From Mycobacterium paraffinicum (GTDB lineage: Bacteria; Actinomycetota; Actinomycetes; Mycobacteriales; Mycobacteriaceae): 64,000 bases of DNA. The DNA lies in NCBI RefSeq assembly GCF_001907675.1, contig NZ_MPNT01000014.1:102677-166676 (forward strand), written 5' to 3'. Of this stretch, positions 11,610-20,344 are shown piece after piece. Each line of letters opens with the position of its first letter. Position 1 is the first letter of the stretch. The position numbers and the translations under genes are program-made. Under the pieces are notes generated by a model. That model saw only the letters and a list, made by a program, of their open reading frames with translations, was not told the DNA's origin and ran no database searches.

Positions 11610-11975
11610 GGGAATCTGCCAGCTCAGGTCTCGCGACCGATGTCGTCGCGGGTTGCGAAGATCTCGTCGATCGCCGTCACGTTGATGAGCAGGGCATACA
11701 CCTCGGATCTTGGGCGGTCTTGAGCGACACCGACCGGCCACTCCCGGGCAGTACATGGGCTACGTCTGAGATTAGCAGCCGCAGCGACCCGGCTTGACGC
11801 TTACGTAAAAGACTTGTAGTGCACATCACACGGGTCTTTACAGACTATTAGTATGTTTTATACGCTATTATCACAATGTCAGTTTGTAGGGTGTGGGGGC
11901 TCAAACCCTCAGTTCGCCCAGCTGAGCGGCAAAAACGCCCGATTTGGGCCACGTGCAGGACGTGAGGAGACGCAC
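11610..11975. promoter_or_regulatory. AT-rich divergent promoter region between TetR and PE-like/PPE genes
   Basis: A 366-base gap with a stretch around 11801-11875 that is far AT-richer than its surroundings. It contains an inverted repeat GTAT-gtttt-ATAC at 11851-11863 flanked by TATTA words. Such islands in GC-rich mycobacterial DNA often carry promoters and bind the xenogeneic silencer Lsr2. No gene is evident here. Confidence 0.4.
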
Positions 11976-12203
11976 ATGCCGGTCGTGACCACGAGGCCAC
12001 GCGCGCTAGCGGCGTCAGCAGGTAGGGGGCCCGGAAAGGGACCAACGACCTCTGCGCGAGCTGCCCAAATACTCTTCGCAAGCGGATTTGATCTGTATCA
12101 TACTTTAGGTATGTTTAGGGCCCCGCTCCTGCAGCTCTGGTACGGCATGGCAACCGGCTGCTTCCGCCCGGTGACCCGCGTCGCCACTGCGGCCGAGGTC
12201 TGA
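11976..12203 (+). CDS. short, divergent PE-like protein
   Basis: A 75-residue product that reads as a degraded PE domain. It begins [16 protein letters not shown], close to the MSFVTTQPEALAAAAG type of PE start. It ends in a section that can be aligned with the second PE helix (AAQ..F, LY, MF, ATAAEV). About 25 residues of a normal ~99-residue PE domain are missing from the middle. The ATG has a good GAGGAG ribosome site. Only one base separates its stop from the PPE start, the usual PE-PPE operon arrangement. PE and PPE partners normally pair in a helical bundle exported by ESX/type VII systems. Whether this short version still pairs is doubtful. Confidence 0.55.
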   Translation: MPVVTTRPRALAASAGRGPGKGPTTSARAAQILFASGFDLYHTLGMFRAPLLQLWYGMATGCFRPVTRVATAAEV

Positions 12204-12204
12204 C

Positions 12205-13407
12205 GTGATCGATTTTGGGGCGTTCCCGCCGGAGTTCAATTCCGCGCGGATGTATGCCGGTCCCGGTCCGGTGTCCCTGGTGGCGGCCTCGGTGGCCTGG
12301 GATGGGCTTGCCGCCGAATTGCATTCCGCCTCAAGCTGTTACCGCTCGGTGATCGCCGGCTTGACTACCGGACGCTGGTTGGGTCCCTCGTCGTTGGTCA
12401 TGGCGTCCGCCTTCGCCCCGTTCATGGCGTGGACCGCCGGCGCGGCCGCGCGGGCCGCGGAGACGGCCGGTCAGGCCAGGCTCGCCGTCGAGATCTACGA
12501 GGCCGCCTTCGCGATGACCGTCCCCCCGCCGGCCGTCGCCGCCAACCGGGTTCAGCTCGCCACGCTGATCGCCACGAACTTCTTCGGCCAGAATTCGGCG
12601 GCGATCGCGGCCACCGAGGCCGAATACGGCGAGATGTGGGCGCAGGACGCCGCAGCGATGTACCAGTACGCCGCGGGTTCGGCGGCCGCGTGCGACGTGA
12701 CACCGTTCAACCCGCCGCCGGACGTCGTAAACCCGGCGGGGCTGGCCAACCAGACCGCAGCTGTGACTCAGGCCGGCGGGCTCGCGGAAACACAACATGC
12801 GGCCAACGTGGTCTCGTCGGTGCCCAGCGCGCTGCACTCGCTCTCGTCGCCGATAACCTCCGGCACCTCCACCCTGACCGACGTCGGCACCGGCACCGCG
12901 GGTACCGCCACCAGCACGGCCGGCTCGTCGTTCATGGACAGCCTCGCGTCCAGCCTGCCCAGCTCGCTGCCCACCTACTTCATGGCGGGCGCGACCCCGC
13001 TGTACGGGATGTCCTCCATCCTCGGCATGGCCCAGACCGCCCAAGGCTTGGCGAACGGGGCGATGCAGGCCGCGGGCACCGCGGCCGCGGGGGCGGCCAG
13101 CGCGGCGAGCACCGGCGCGGGCGCGCTCGGATCGCTCGGCTCGCTCGGATCGGGTGTCGCCGGCAGCCTCGGCAGCGCGGCCTCGCTCGGCCCGCTGGCG
13201 ATTCCGGCGAGCTGGACCAGCGTGATACCGGCAGCGCACAGCGCCGCTTCCGCGCTGCCGACCATCAGCCTCGCCGGCGCCAACACGCCGCCCAGCATCA
13301 TGGGTTCGCTGCCGCGCCTGGCCGCCGCGTCGGGCAAGAACCTCGGCCCCCGGTACGGCGTCATCCCGACCGTGATGACGCGGCCGCCGTCCGGTGGATA
13401 CGCGTAG
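12205..13407 (+). CDS. PPE-family protein (SVP-like subgroup)
   Basis: Mycobacterial PPE protein of 400 residues. The N-terminal domain (about 1-180) begins [20 protein letters not shown], which carries the PPE hallmark, and includes a WDGLAAEL segment. The C-terminal half is rich in glycine, alanine, serine and threonine and has repeats of GSLGSLGSG type. Near the end lie GPLAIPASW, a variant of the GxxSVPxxW motif, and the RYGVIPTVM(T)RPPSGG tail seen in PPE-SVP proteins. PPE proteins are exported by ESX systems to the cell surface. The start is GTG at 12205, one base after the PE-like stop. The polysaccharide genes begin 44 bases downstream on the same strand. Confidence 0.9.
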   Translation: MIDFGAFPPEFNSARMYAGPGPVSLVAASVAWDGLAAELHSASSCYRSVIAGLTTGRWLGPSSLVMASAFAPFMAWTAGAAARAAETAGQARLAVEIYEAAFAMTVPPPAVAANRVQLATLIATNFFGQNSAAIAATEAEYGEMWAQDAAAMYQYAAGSAAACDVTPFNPPPDVVNPAGLANQTAAVTQAGGLAETQHAANVVSSVPSALHSLSSPITSGTSTLTDVGTGTAGTATSTAGSSFMDSLASSLPSSLPTYFMAGATPLYGMSSILGMAQTAQGLANGAMQAAGTAAAGAASAASTGAGALGSLGSLGSGVAGSLGSAASLGPLAIPASWTSVIPAAHSAASALPTISLAGANTPPSIMGSLPRLAAASGKNLGPRYGVIPTVMTRPPSGGYA

Positions 13408-13451
13408 GCCATGACTCGACCGAAGACGACCCATTACCCAAGGAGCGGTGA

Positions 13452-14024
13452 ATGAAGTACACGCCCACCCAGATCGCCGGCGTGACGATCATTGACCTCG
13501 AGCCGCAACGTGACCATCGCGGCTTCTCTTCCCGTTCCTTTTGTGCCGACGAATTCGCCGATCGGGGACTGAGTTTCAACGTCACCCAAACGAACATCTA
13601 CTTCAATTACACCCGCGGCACGGTGCGCGGTCTGCACCACCGGGTGCCGCCGTACGCCCAGACCCAGGTGGTCCGCTGCACCCGCGGCGCGATCGCCGCC
13701 GTCGCGGTCGACATCCGCCCCGGGTCGCAGACCTACGGCGACCACGTCATGGTCGAGTTGAGCGCGGACAACTACCGGGCGCTGTTCCTGCCGCCCTTTG
13801 TCGCCCACGGCTTCCAAACGCTGATCGACAACACGGAAGTGAGCTATCAGGTCGGCGGGGAGCCCGCGCCGTCCGACGCCCAGGGATTCCACTGGAACGA
13901 CCCGGAATTCGGCATCGTGTGGCCGCTGCCGGTCACCGTCATCTCCGAGCAGGACGCCAGTTGGCCATCGCGAACGCCGAGCTTCGCTTCGATCGAGAGT
14001 GCAGCGTCATGTCTAACCCGTTGA
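13452..14024 (+). CDS. RmlC-like dTDP-4-dehydrorhamnose 3,5-epimerase family protein
   Basis: Cupin-fold sugar-nucleotide epimerase of 190 residues, the usual RmlC length. It shows DHRGF, GTVRGLHHR (the catalytic histidine region, where classical RmlC has GLHFQ), the VRCTRGAIAAVAVDIRPGS strand pair and the FLPPFVAHGF motif. Canonical RmlC makes dTDP-4-keto-L-rhamnose. This copy is probably an extra paralogue for the exopolysaccharide, since mycobacteria keep a housekeeping rmlC elsewhere. An AAGGAG ribosome site precedes the ATG. Its 3' end overlaps the next gene by 16 bases, so it is in one operon with the sugar transferase. Confidence 0.85.
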   Translation: MKYTPTQIAGVTIIDLEPQRDHRGFSSRSFCADEFADRGLSFNVTQTNIYFNYTRGTVRGLHHRVPPYAQTQVVRCTRGAIAAVAVDIRPGSQTYGDHVMVELSADNYRALFLPPFVAHGFQTLIDNTEVSYQVGGEPAPSDAQGFHWNDPEFGIVWPLPVTVISEQDASWPSRTPSFASIESAASCLTR

Positions 14025-15595
14025 TGACCCAGGAATTGGTTCACGTCGTGACCGCCGAACCCGGCCCGACCAAGCGGAAGCCGGCCGGCACGACGTCGTT
14101 GCCAAGTCGGCGGTCCGGCGCCCTGCCGACCACCGCGGCCGCGGCTCCCTTGCCGGGTGGCAACGCCATCCGGCGGTGGCAGTACAAGTATTCGCACCAC
14201 CTGCGCATCAGCGACACGGTGATCGTGTGCGCGTCGGTGCTGCTGGCGCAGTACGTCCGATTCGGCGAAATCGCCAACACCTCCGGTTACTCGGACGTCG
14301 CGATGACGATGCTGTCGTTCCTCTTCGCGGCGCTGTGGCTGTCGGCGCTGGCGGTATTCCAAACGCGCTCACCGCGAGTCATCGGCGCAGGCATCGACGA
14401 GTACCGCCGGATCGGTAGCGCCTCGTTCTGGACGTTCGGAATCATCGCGATGGTCACCTTGCTCGCCAAGGTGGACCTGGCCCGCGGATATCTGGCGATC
14501 GCTCTCCCCGTCGGGACCGTGGGCCTGCTGGGGAGCCGCAGCCTGTGGCGCAAGCACATCCGGCAGCTGCGCGCGAACGGCCAATGCCAGACGACGGTGC
14601 TGGCGATCGGGGACCGGAAGGCCGTTTCCCACCTGGCCCACGAACTCTCGCGCAACCCGCTGGACGGGTACGTCGTGGTGGGCGTTTGCATTCCGGGCTA
14701 CGGGCCACCGCGCGGCAACACCATCGCGCTCGGCGGCCGCGCAGTGCCGATCCTCGGTGACGTCTCCCACGCGGTGGCCGCCATTCAAGCCTGTGGCGCC
14801 GACACCGTGGCGGTCACGCAGACGGACCACTTCGGGATGCACGGGATCCGAGAGCTGATGTGGCAGTTGGAGACGATGGACGTCGACGTCGTGGTCTCGC
14901 CGGGCGTGATGGACGTCGCGGAAGCCCGCCTGACCCTGCGCCCCACCGCGGGAATGCCGCTGCTGCACGTCGAGAAGCCGCAATACGAAGGCACGCAACG
15001 CTTTCAGAAACAGGTATTCGACTTCCTGTTCTCGCTGGCCGCTTTGATCGCGACGTCGCCCATCCTCATCGCGGCCGCCGCCGCCGTCAAGCTCACCAGC
15101 AAGGGCCCGGTGTTCTACCCATCCGAACGGATCGGGATCGACGGCAAGCCCTTCAGAATGCTGAAATTCCGGACCATGGTCGACGGCGCCGACACCCAGA
15201 TCGAGCATCTGTTAGCGCTCAACGAGAGCGCCGGCGGCATGCTCTTCAAGATGCGCGAGGACCCGCGGGTCACCCCCGTCGGCAGGATCCTGCGCAGGTT
15301 CAGCATCGACGAGCTGCCCCAATTCATCAACGTGCTCAAGGGCGACATGAGTGTCGTCGGCCCACGCCCCCCGCTGCGCCGGGAGGTCGAAAACTACGAA
15401 AGTGACGTCAAGCGGCGGCTGCTGGTGAAGCCGGGGGTCAGCGGGTTGTGGCAAGTGAGCGGCCGATCGAACCTCTCGTGGGAAGAGTCGGTGCGGTTGG
15501 ACCTGTCCTACGTCGACAACTGGTCGATGTCGGGTGATCTCATGATCATCGCCAAGACGGTTAAGGCCGTTCTGACCAGTCACGGCGCATACTAG
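14009..15595 (+). CDS. polyprenyl-phosphate sugar-1-phosphate transferase (WbaP/CpsE type)
   Basis: Membrane enzyme that starts polysaccharide synthesis by moving a hexose-1-phosphate from a UDP-sugar to polyprenyl phosphate on the inner leaflet. At 528 residues it has several N-terminal membrane segments, a central nucleotide-binding-like domain and a C-terminal bacterial sugar transferase domain. The C-terminal domain shows all hallmarks: KFRTM, SIDELPQ (catalytic Asp-Glu), SVVGPRPP, KPGVSGLWQVSGRS and YVDNWS. ATG at 14009 overlaps the RmlC-like gene; the longer open frame upstream is a shadow of that gene. It fixes the pathway as lipid-linked (Wzx/Wzy type). The sugar is probably glucose or galactose. 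Confidence 0.93.
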   Translation: MSNPLMTQELVHVVTAEPGPTKRKPAGTTSLPSRRSGALPTTAAAAPLPGGNAIRRWQYKYSHHLRISDTVIVCASVLLAQYVRFGEIANTSGYSDVAMTMLSFLFAALWLSALAVFQTRSPRVIGAGIDEYRRIGSASFWTFGIIAMVTLLAKVDLARGYLAIALPVGTVGLLGSRSLWRKHIRQLRANGQCQTTVLAIGDRKAVSHLAHELSRNPLDGYVVVGVCIPGYGPPRGNTIALGGRAVPILGDVSHAVAAIQACGADTVAVTQTDHFGMHGIRELMWQLETMDVDVVVSPGVMDVAEARLTLRPTAGMPLLHVEKPQYEGTQRFQKQVFDFLFSLAALIATSPILIAAAAAVKLTSKGPVFYPSERIGIDGKPFRMLKFRTMVDGADTQIEHLLALNESAGGMLFKMREDPRVTPVGRILRRFSIDELPQFINVLKGDMSVVGPRPPLRREVENYESDVKRRLLVKPGVSGLWQVSGRSNLSWEESVRLDLSYVDNWSMSGDLMIIAKTVKAVLTSHGAY

Positions 15596-15601
15596 GGAGT
15601 C

Positions 15602-17062
15602 ATGACCGAGCCGACGACGCCCGCGGCGGTCGTCCCGTCGGTGCCGCTCTCCCGGATGGCTCACGCCTTCTCGATCCAACTGATCTGCCGCGCACTGGGA
15701 ATGCTGGCCTCGGTGGTCTCCGTGGCGATGACCGCGCGCTACCTGGGTCCGGGTCGCTACGGCCAGCTCTCCATCGCGGTCGCATTCGTGGGAATGTGGA
15801 ACAGCTTCGCCGATCTCGGGGTCGCCACCGTGATCGTCCGCCGCGTCACCTCCGGCCGCGGCGACCTGGAACGCCTGGTGCGCGTCAACAGCGGACTGGC
15901 CCTGATCTACTGCGTCCCGCTCGCGGCGCTGGCGGCGGGGTCGGGGCTGCTCGTCTATCACGACTACGACGTGCGGGTCATGCTCGTGGTGCTGTCCGGG
16001 GGCCTGCTGCTGCAAACCATGACCACCCGCTTCGAGCCGGTGTTTCTGGCCACCGTCAGGTTCTCCGCGGTGGCCATCTCCGACGTCACCGCCCGCACGG
16101 CAACGCTGGCCATGGTCGCGGCTCTGGTCTCCGCGCACTCGAACGTCATCTGGTTCGCGGTGGCACAGCTCATTCCGCCCGCCGTGCAGCTGGTGATCCA
16201 GGGCGCCGCGGCGATGCGGCACATCTCGGTGCGCCCGGTGTTCGCGCTGCGCGAGGCCGCAGATCTGTTGCGGGAAACTTTGCCCCTGATCGGATTCCTG
16301 GTCGTGGGAATCCTGTACACCCGCGCCGACGGTGTGATCCTGTCGTTGCTCAACACCCACTCCGAGGTCGGCGTCTACGGGCTGGCCTTGACGATCGCGT
16401 TCAACACCATCGTGGTGTCGCTGGTGTTCCTCAAGGCGACGCTGTCGACGGGCACCGAACTGTATGCGCGTGACGTGGCGGCGTTCGCCGCCTTCCTGCG
16501 CCGCAGCGTCGAGCTCATGTACTTCGCGGCGGTCCCCGTCGCGGTGGTCGGAGCGCTGCTGGCCGGGCCGTTGATCGCGTTCTTCGGCGACAAGGCGTTC
16601 GTCGCACGGGGAACACCGACGCTGGCGCTGCTGTTCATCGCGGCGGCGCTGCGGTTCGTCGGCGGCACCCTCGGCCAGGGCCTGGTCGCCAGCCACCATC
16701 AAAAGGTTCTGTTGTGGCTGACGGTCGCCACGCTGGTGGTCAACGTGACGCTGAATCTGGTTCTCGACGGCCGCCTGGGCGCCGTCGGGCCCGGCATCGC
16801 GCTGGTGTGCACGGAATTCTTCAACATGCTGTTCAGCAGCTGGTGGCTGCACCGCCGGTGCGGTTACCGTACGCCGGTGATGTTCTTGCTGCGGGTGCTG
16901 ATCCCGACGGCCGCCAGTGTCGCGGTGACACTGCTGCTCGCGGGTCAGCATGTCGTCCTGGTTCTGCTGGCCGCCGCCGCGGTTTACCTGGCCACCAGCG
17001 CCGCGGTCGGGCCGCTCAAATGGTCGTCGTTGGCGTCGCTGCGCAGCAAGCAGCTGGCGTGA
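15602..17062 (+). CDS. Wzx-type polysaccharide flippase
   Basis: Integral membrane protein of 486 residues with about 12-14 hydrophobic segments spread evenly. It belongs to the polysaccharide-transporter branch of the MOP exporter superfamily. The N-terminal MTARYLGPGRYGQLSIAVAF region is typical of Wzx/RfbX proteins. It would turn the lipid-linked oligosaccharide repeat to the outer leaflet. It starts six bases after the sugar transferase stop, and its stop overlaps the next gene's GTG by four bases, so the operon is tightly coupled. A long minus-strand open frame across it is an antisense shadow. Confidence 0.9.
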   Translation: MTEPTTPAAVVPSVPLSRMAHAFSIQLICRALGMLASVVSVAMTARYLGPGRYGQLSIAVAFVGMWNSFADLGVATVIVRRVTSGRGDLERLVRVNSGLALIYCVPLAALAAGSGLLVYHDYDVRVMLVVLSGGLLLQTMTTRFEPVFLATVRFSAVAISDVTARTATLAMVAALVSAHSNVIWFAVAQLIPPAVQLVIQGAAAMRHISVRPVFALREAADLLRETLPLIGFLVVGILYTRADGVILSLLNTHSEVGVYGLALTIAFNTIVVSLVFLKATLSTGTELYARDVAAFAAFLRRSVELMYFAAVPVAVVGALLAGPLIAFFGDKAFVARGTPTLALLFIAAALRFVGGTLGQGLVASHHQKVLLWLTVATLVVNVTLNLVLDGRLGAVGPGIALVCTEFFNMLFSSWWLHRRCGYRTPVMFLLRVLIPTAASVAVTLLLAGQHVVLVLLAAAAVYLATSAAVGPLKWSSLASLRSKQLA

Positions 17063-18129
17063 TCGGTCGCGTGAATTCTCCACGGGTGCTTTGGCTTTCG
17101 CCATGGACACGGCCGGCGGTGCGCGTGCAGTCCGAAGCGCTGATTCGCCACGGGGCCGACGTGCTGCTCGTGACCTCCGACCGACACCCGGAGTCGGACG
17201 CCGCCCGTGACTACGAGGTGGTGCTCGAGCCGCGATTCCTCTCCGCCAAGACCTGGCCCCCGACGGTCAAGGCCTGGCGGCTGGTCCGCAACTTCCGGCC
17301 GGACGTCGTGATCGCCGAGCAGGTCCGTGATCCGCGGTGGGTCGCGCTGGCCGGCCGGACGCCGCGCATCCAGGTGATCCACGACGATCGCCCCCATGAC
17401 CCCGTGGAAGCGCTGCCGGCCTACGAACTCGCGGCGCTCGATCGCTGGGGTGCCCGCTCGGCGGCCACCATCACCTATTGCGACTACGTCGCGCGCGCGG
17501 TCGCGACCCGACGCGACGTGATCGGCACACCGGTGCACGTCGTACCGCTCGCCAGCGATCTCGATCTCGACCGGGTCCCTCCGTTCGTGGATGCCAAGGG
17601 GCGCCACGACTTTGTCATGTTCGGCAGGCTCAATCCCTACAAGAATGTGGACGTGGTGTTGCGCGCCTGGCAGTGCCACGTCGAAGGCGGCGGCTGGCGC
17701 GGTGACGACCTCATACTGATCGGCGACGGAGCGCTGGACGCCGACAAGCTGCCCGCCCACACGCAGTGGCGTCGCGGCGGCTACCGCTACCGCGATGTCG
17801 TCACCACGCTGGCGGCCGCCAAGGGCTCGATCGCCCACTATCGGCGCGCCACTCAAAGCGGGGTGCAGGTCCTCTCGATGCAGTTGGGCGTCATGCCGAT
17901 CGTTTCCACGGAGGGTGGGCCGCCCGAGTACCAACCCCCGGAATGCCCCCCGGTCGGCGTCGATGACGTTGGCGGATTGGCCGCCGCTTTCGACGTCCTG
18001 GCCGACCCGGCCACGGCGGCGCGCCATGGAGCCACCGCGGCGCGTCATTACGAGCGCCATTGCGCCGTCGACCTTGTCGCTGATCGCTTCCTGGAGATCA
18101 TCGCCGAGGTGATGGGCCGTCGACGTTGA
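17059..18129 (+). CDS. glycosyltransferase (GT4/GT1-like)
   Basis: Cytoplasmic glycosyltransferase of about 356 residues with a GT-B style layout. An N-terminal Rossmann half (PRVLWLSPWTRPAVRVQSEAL) is followed by a C-terminal half with FGRLNPYKNVDVVLRAW and a nucleotide-sugar region (GVQVLSMQLGVMPIVSTEGG). GTG at 17059 is chosen because it overlaps the flippase stop as GTGA; a second GTG lies at 17071. It would add one sugar to the lipid-linked repeat. Donor and acceptor cannot be read from sequence. Confidence 0.8.
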   Translation: MIGRVNSPRVLWLSPWTRPAVRVQSEALIRHGADVLLVTSDRHPESDAARDYEVVLEPRFLSAKTWPPTVKAWRLVRNFRPDVVIAEQVRDPRWVALAGRTPRIQVIHDDRPHDPVEALPAYELAALDRWGARSAATITYCDYVARAVATRRDVIGTPVHVVPLASDLDLDRVPPFVDAKGRHDFVMFGRLNPYKNVDVVLRAWQCHVEGGGWRGDDLILIGDGALDADKLPAHTQWRRGGYRYRDVVTTLAAAKGSIAHYRRATQSGVQVLSMQLGVMPIVSTEGGPPEYQPPECPPVGVDDVGGLAAAFDVLADPATAARHGATAARHYERHCAVDLVADRFLEIIAEVMGRRR

Positions 18130-18186
18130 CCGGATACCGAGCACACCACGCGTATCCGAATCCTTGGACGCGAGAGGGATAGAAAC

Positions 18187-19146
18187 GTGAGCAGGTATCT
18201 GGTCACCGGAGGTTGCGGATTCATCGGGTCGTCGGTCGTCGACTCGTTGCTGGAGCGGGGCGCGGAGGTCTTCGTCGTGGATGACCTTTCGCTCGGAAAA
18301 GACCGCTGGCACAAGGCACCCCGCAAGCCGACACTGGTCATCCGCGACATCCTCGACGCCGAGGCCTGTGACGAGGCATTCCGTGACATCAAGCCGCAGA
18401 ACGTCATTCATCTTGCGGCGCAGCACTTCGTCCCCTGGTGCGAGGAGCACGTCTACGAGGCGTACACCCTTAACGTGCATGGCACGTTGAACGTCCTGGA
18501 GTCGTCGCGCCGGCACGGGGTCCAAGCCTTCTTCTTCGCGTCCAGCGGCGACGTCTACCACCCGAGCTTCTTGCCCCATCGGGAAGTCGACCCGACCGGG
18601 CCGGTGTATGTCTACGGCCACACCAAATATCTGGCCGAGCAGCTGTGCATGCGCTATTTCGAGTCCACCGGATGTTTCCGCACACTGGTGATCGGGCGGC
18701 TGTTCAACGCCGCCGGACCACGCGAAACCAACCCGCACCTGCTCGCCGAGGTCACCCGCCAGATCGCGCAAGAGGGCAAGCGCGAAGTGGAAGTCGGTAA
18801 CCTTTGGCCGCTGCGCGACTACGTGGACGTCGAATCGATGGCCGCCGTTATCGTCGACACCGTCTCGCGGGTCGAAGGATTGGAGATCCTCAACATCGGA
18901 TCCGGCAAGGCGATCGAGGTCCGGGAAGCGTTGAGCATCATCGCGTCCGTCCTGCCATTTCCCGTTGACTTCACCTCGGTGCCCGAGCGTCAACGCCCCA
19001 ACGACCGACCATTCCTGTGCCCGGATACGCAACGGCTGCGCCGCACCATCGGCCGTGCGGCGGAGCCGTTCAGCCAGGCCACGGCGCGAAAAATCTTCGC
19101 CGAATACCCGGACATCGCGCTCGAGAGCGACCGCGGTGCGCCCTGA
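18187..19146 (+). CDS. NAD-dependent nucleotide-sugar epimerase/dehydratase
   Basis: Extended short-chain dehydrogenase of 319 residues. It has an N-terminal NAD-binding GGCGFIGSS, an SSGDVYHPS segment, the catalytic YGHTK pair (Tyr and Lys) and a GRLFNAAGPRETNPHL substrate loop. The family covers UDP-glucose 4-epimerases, dTDP-glucose dehydratases and related enzymes. The VFVVDDLSLGK opening is closest to the UDP-sugar epimerase branch, but the exact reaction is not certain. The start is GTG at 18187, 57 bases after the previous gene. It overlaps the next glycosyltransferase by 11 bases. Confidence 0.85.
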   Translation: MSRYLVTGGCGFIGSSVVDSLLERGAEVFVVDDLSLGKDRWHKAPRKPTLVIRDILDAEACDEAFRDIKPQNVIHLAAQHFVPWCEEHVYEAYTLNVHGTLNVLESSRRHGVQAFFFASSGDVYHPSFLPHREVDPTGPVYVYGHTKYLAEQLCMRYFESTGCFRTLVIGRLFNAAGPRETNPHLLAEVTRQIAQEGKREVEVGNLWPLRDYVDVESMAAVIVDTVSRVEGLEILNIGSGKAIEVREALSIIASVLPFPVDFTSVPERQRPNDRPFLCPDTQRLRRTIGRAAEPFSQATARKIFAEYPDIALESDRGAP

Positions 19147-20344
19147 TTTCGCCAGCCCGCTGCGGGTTGCCCTGGTGGGTGACTATCCCGTCGATGAAGG
19201 CGCGGCGGTGGAGAACGGGGTGCAGTCGGTGACGTACACGCTGGCCCATGCGCTGGCAGCCCGTTCCGACGTCGAGTGCCACGTTGTCAGCGCGATGAAC
19301 GGTGTAACCACCACCTATCGCCGGGACGCCGCACTGCACGTTCACTACGTCAAGCGCCTGAACCTCCCCAGGTTGGTCACACTGCGCGTCAACGATGTGC
19401 CACGCCTGGCGGCGGTGATTCGTTCGATCAATCCCGATATCGTGCATGGACAGGGTCAAGATCGCCACGCGCTTGGCGCATTGGCGAGCGGCGCGCCGAC
19501 GGTCATCACCCCGCACGGCGTGCTCTTCATCGAAAGCCGGTTACTGCAAAGAAACCGATGGGACGCGTTGGGCGCCCTGAAGAAACGGGCTGTCGCCAAC
19601 ATGGAGCGGGAAGTGTTTCGCCGCGCCCGGGACATGATCATCATCTCGCCGTATCTGGCGCAGGTTTATGGACCCATGCTGACGGCACGCTGCCGGTTCA
19701 TCGAGAACCCGATCCAAGACGACTTCTTCCGCATAGAACGCGCACCGGAGCCCGGCCGGACGTTGTTCGTCGGCACGCTGGTGCCGCGCAAGAGTGTGCA
19801 CGATCTCGTTCGCGCGGTCGGCGCGGTTGCCAACGACCATCGCGCCGATGCGGACCTGCCGTGGCGGGCGGGCGTGCAACTCAGGGTCGCCGGACCCATT
19901 GCGGACCCCGGCAGCGAACGCGAGGTCCGGCGTGCGGTAGAGGAATGCGGCCTACGGGAACGGGTAAGGCTGCTCGGACCCATCAGCCACGAAGAACTGC
20001 TCGATGAATACGCGCGAGCCCAGGTCCTCTTGATGGGCTCACGTGAAGAGACCACTCCGCAAGCCGTCGCGCAGGCGATGGCGTGCGGGCTGCCGGTGAT
20101 CGCCTCCCGCGTCGGCGGCATTCCGGACATGGTCGAGGATGGCCGCACCGCGCTCCTGTTTCCGCATGGCGACGTCGCGGCCTGCGCCGGGCACATCCGC
20201 CGGATGCTCGGCGACGACGCATTCAGAGCGAGCGTCGAACACCGGGTACGCGCCGAGGCGGAGAAGCGTTTCGACCCCAAATCGGTTGCAGAGCAGACCG
20301 TTCGCGTCTATCGGGAAGTCATCGCCCGGGATCGGCAGACCTGA
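19136..20344 (+). CDS. glycosyltransferase family 4 protein
   Basis: GT-B enzyme of 402 residues. The N-terminal half opens with RVALVGDYPVDEGAAVENGV, a donor/acceptor loop. The C-terminal half carries the GT4 hallmarks LFVGTLVPRKSVHDLVRA and EETTPQAVAQAMACGLPVIASRVGGIPDMVEDG. It would add a sugar to the lipid-linked repeat in the cytoplasm. The start is GTG at 19136, inside the end of the epimerase gene. It is the last gene of the plus-strand block that began at 13452. Its 3' end overlaps the convergent uxs gene by 26 bases. Confidence 0.88.
   Translation: MRPDFASPLRVALVGDYPVDEGAAVENGVQSVTYTLAHALAARSDVECHVVSAMNGVTTTYRRDAALHVHYVKRLNLPRLVTLRVNDVPRLAAVIRSINPDIVHGQGQDRHALGALASGAPTVITPHGVLFIESRLLQRNRWDALGALKKRAVANMEREVFRRARDMIIISPYLAQVYGPMLTARCRFIENPIQDDFFRIERAPEPGRTLFVGTLVPRKSVHDLVRAVGAVANDHRADADLPWRAGVQLRVAGPIADPGSEREVRRAVEECGLRERVRLLGPISHEELLDEYARAQVLLMGSREETTPQAVAQAMACGLPVIASRVGGIPDMVEDGRTALLFPHGDVAACAGHIRRMLGDDAFRASVEHRVRAEAEKRFDPKSVAEQTVRVYREVIARDRQT

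Noticed and set aside
15212..17110. Minus-strand open frame of over 600 codons across the sugar transferase and flippase genes
   Set aside because: It is Gln/His/Asp/Arg-rich antisense of a clear membrane protein gene, with no domain features; GC-rich antisense frames are commonly open.
16984..19032. Minus-strand open frame of about 680 codons across the glycosyltransferase and epimerase genes
   Set aside because: Antisense of two well-supported genes and low-information composition.
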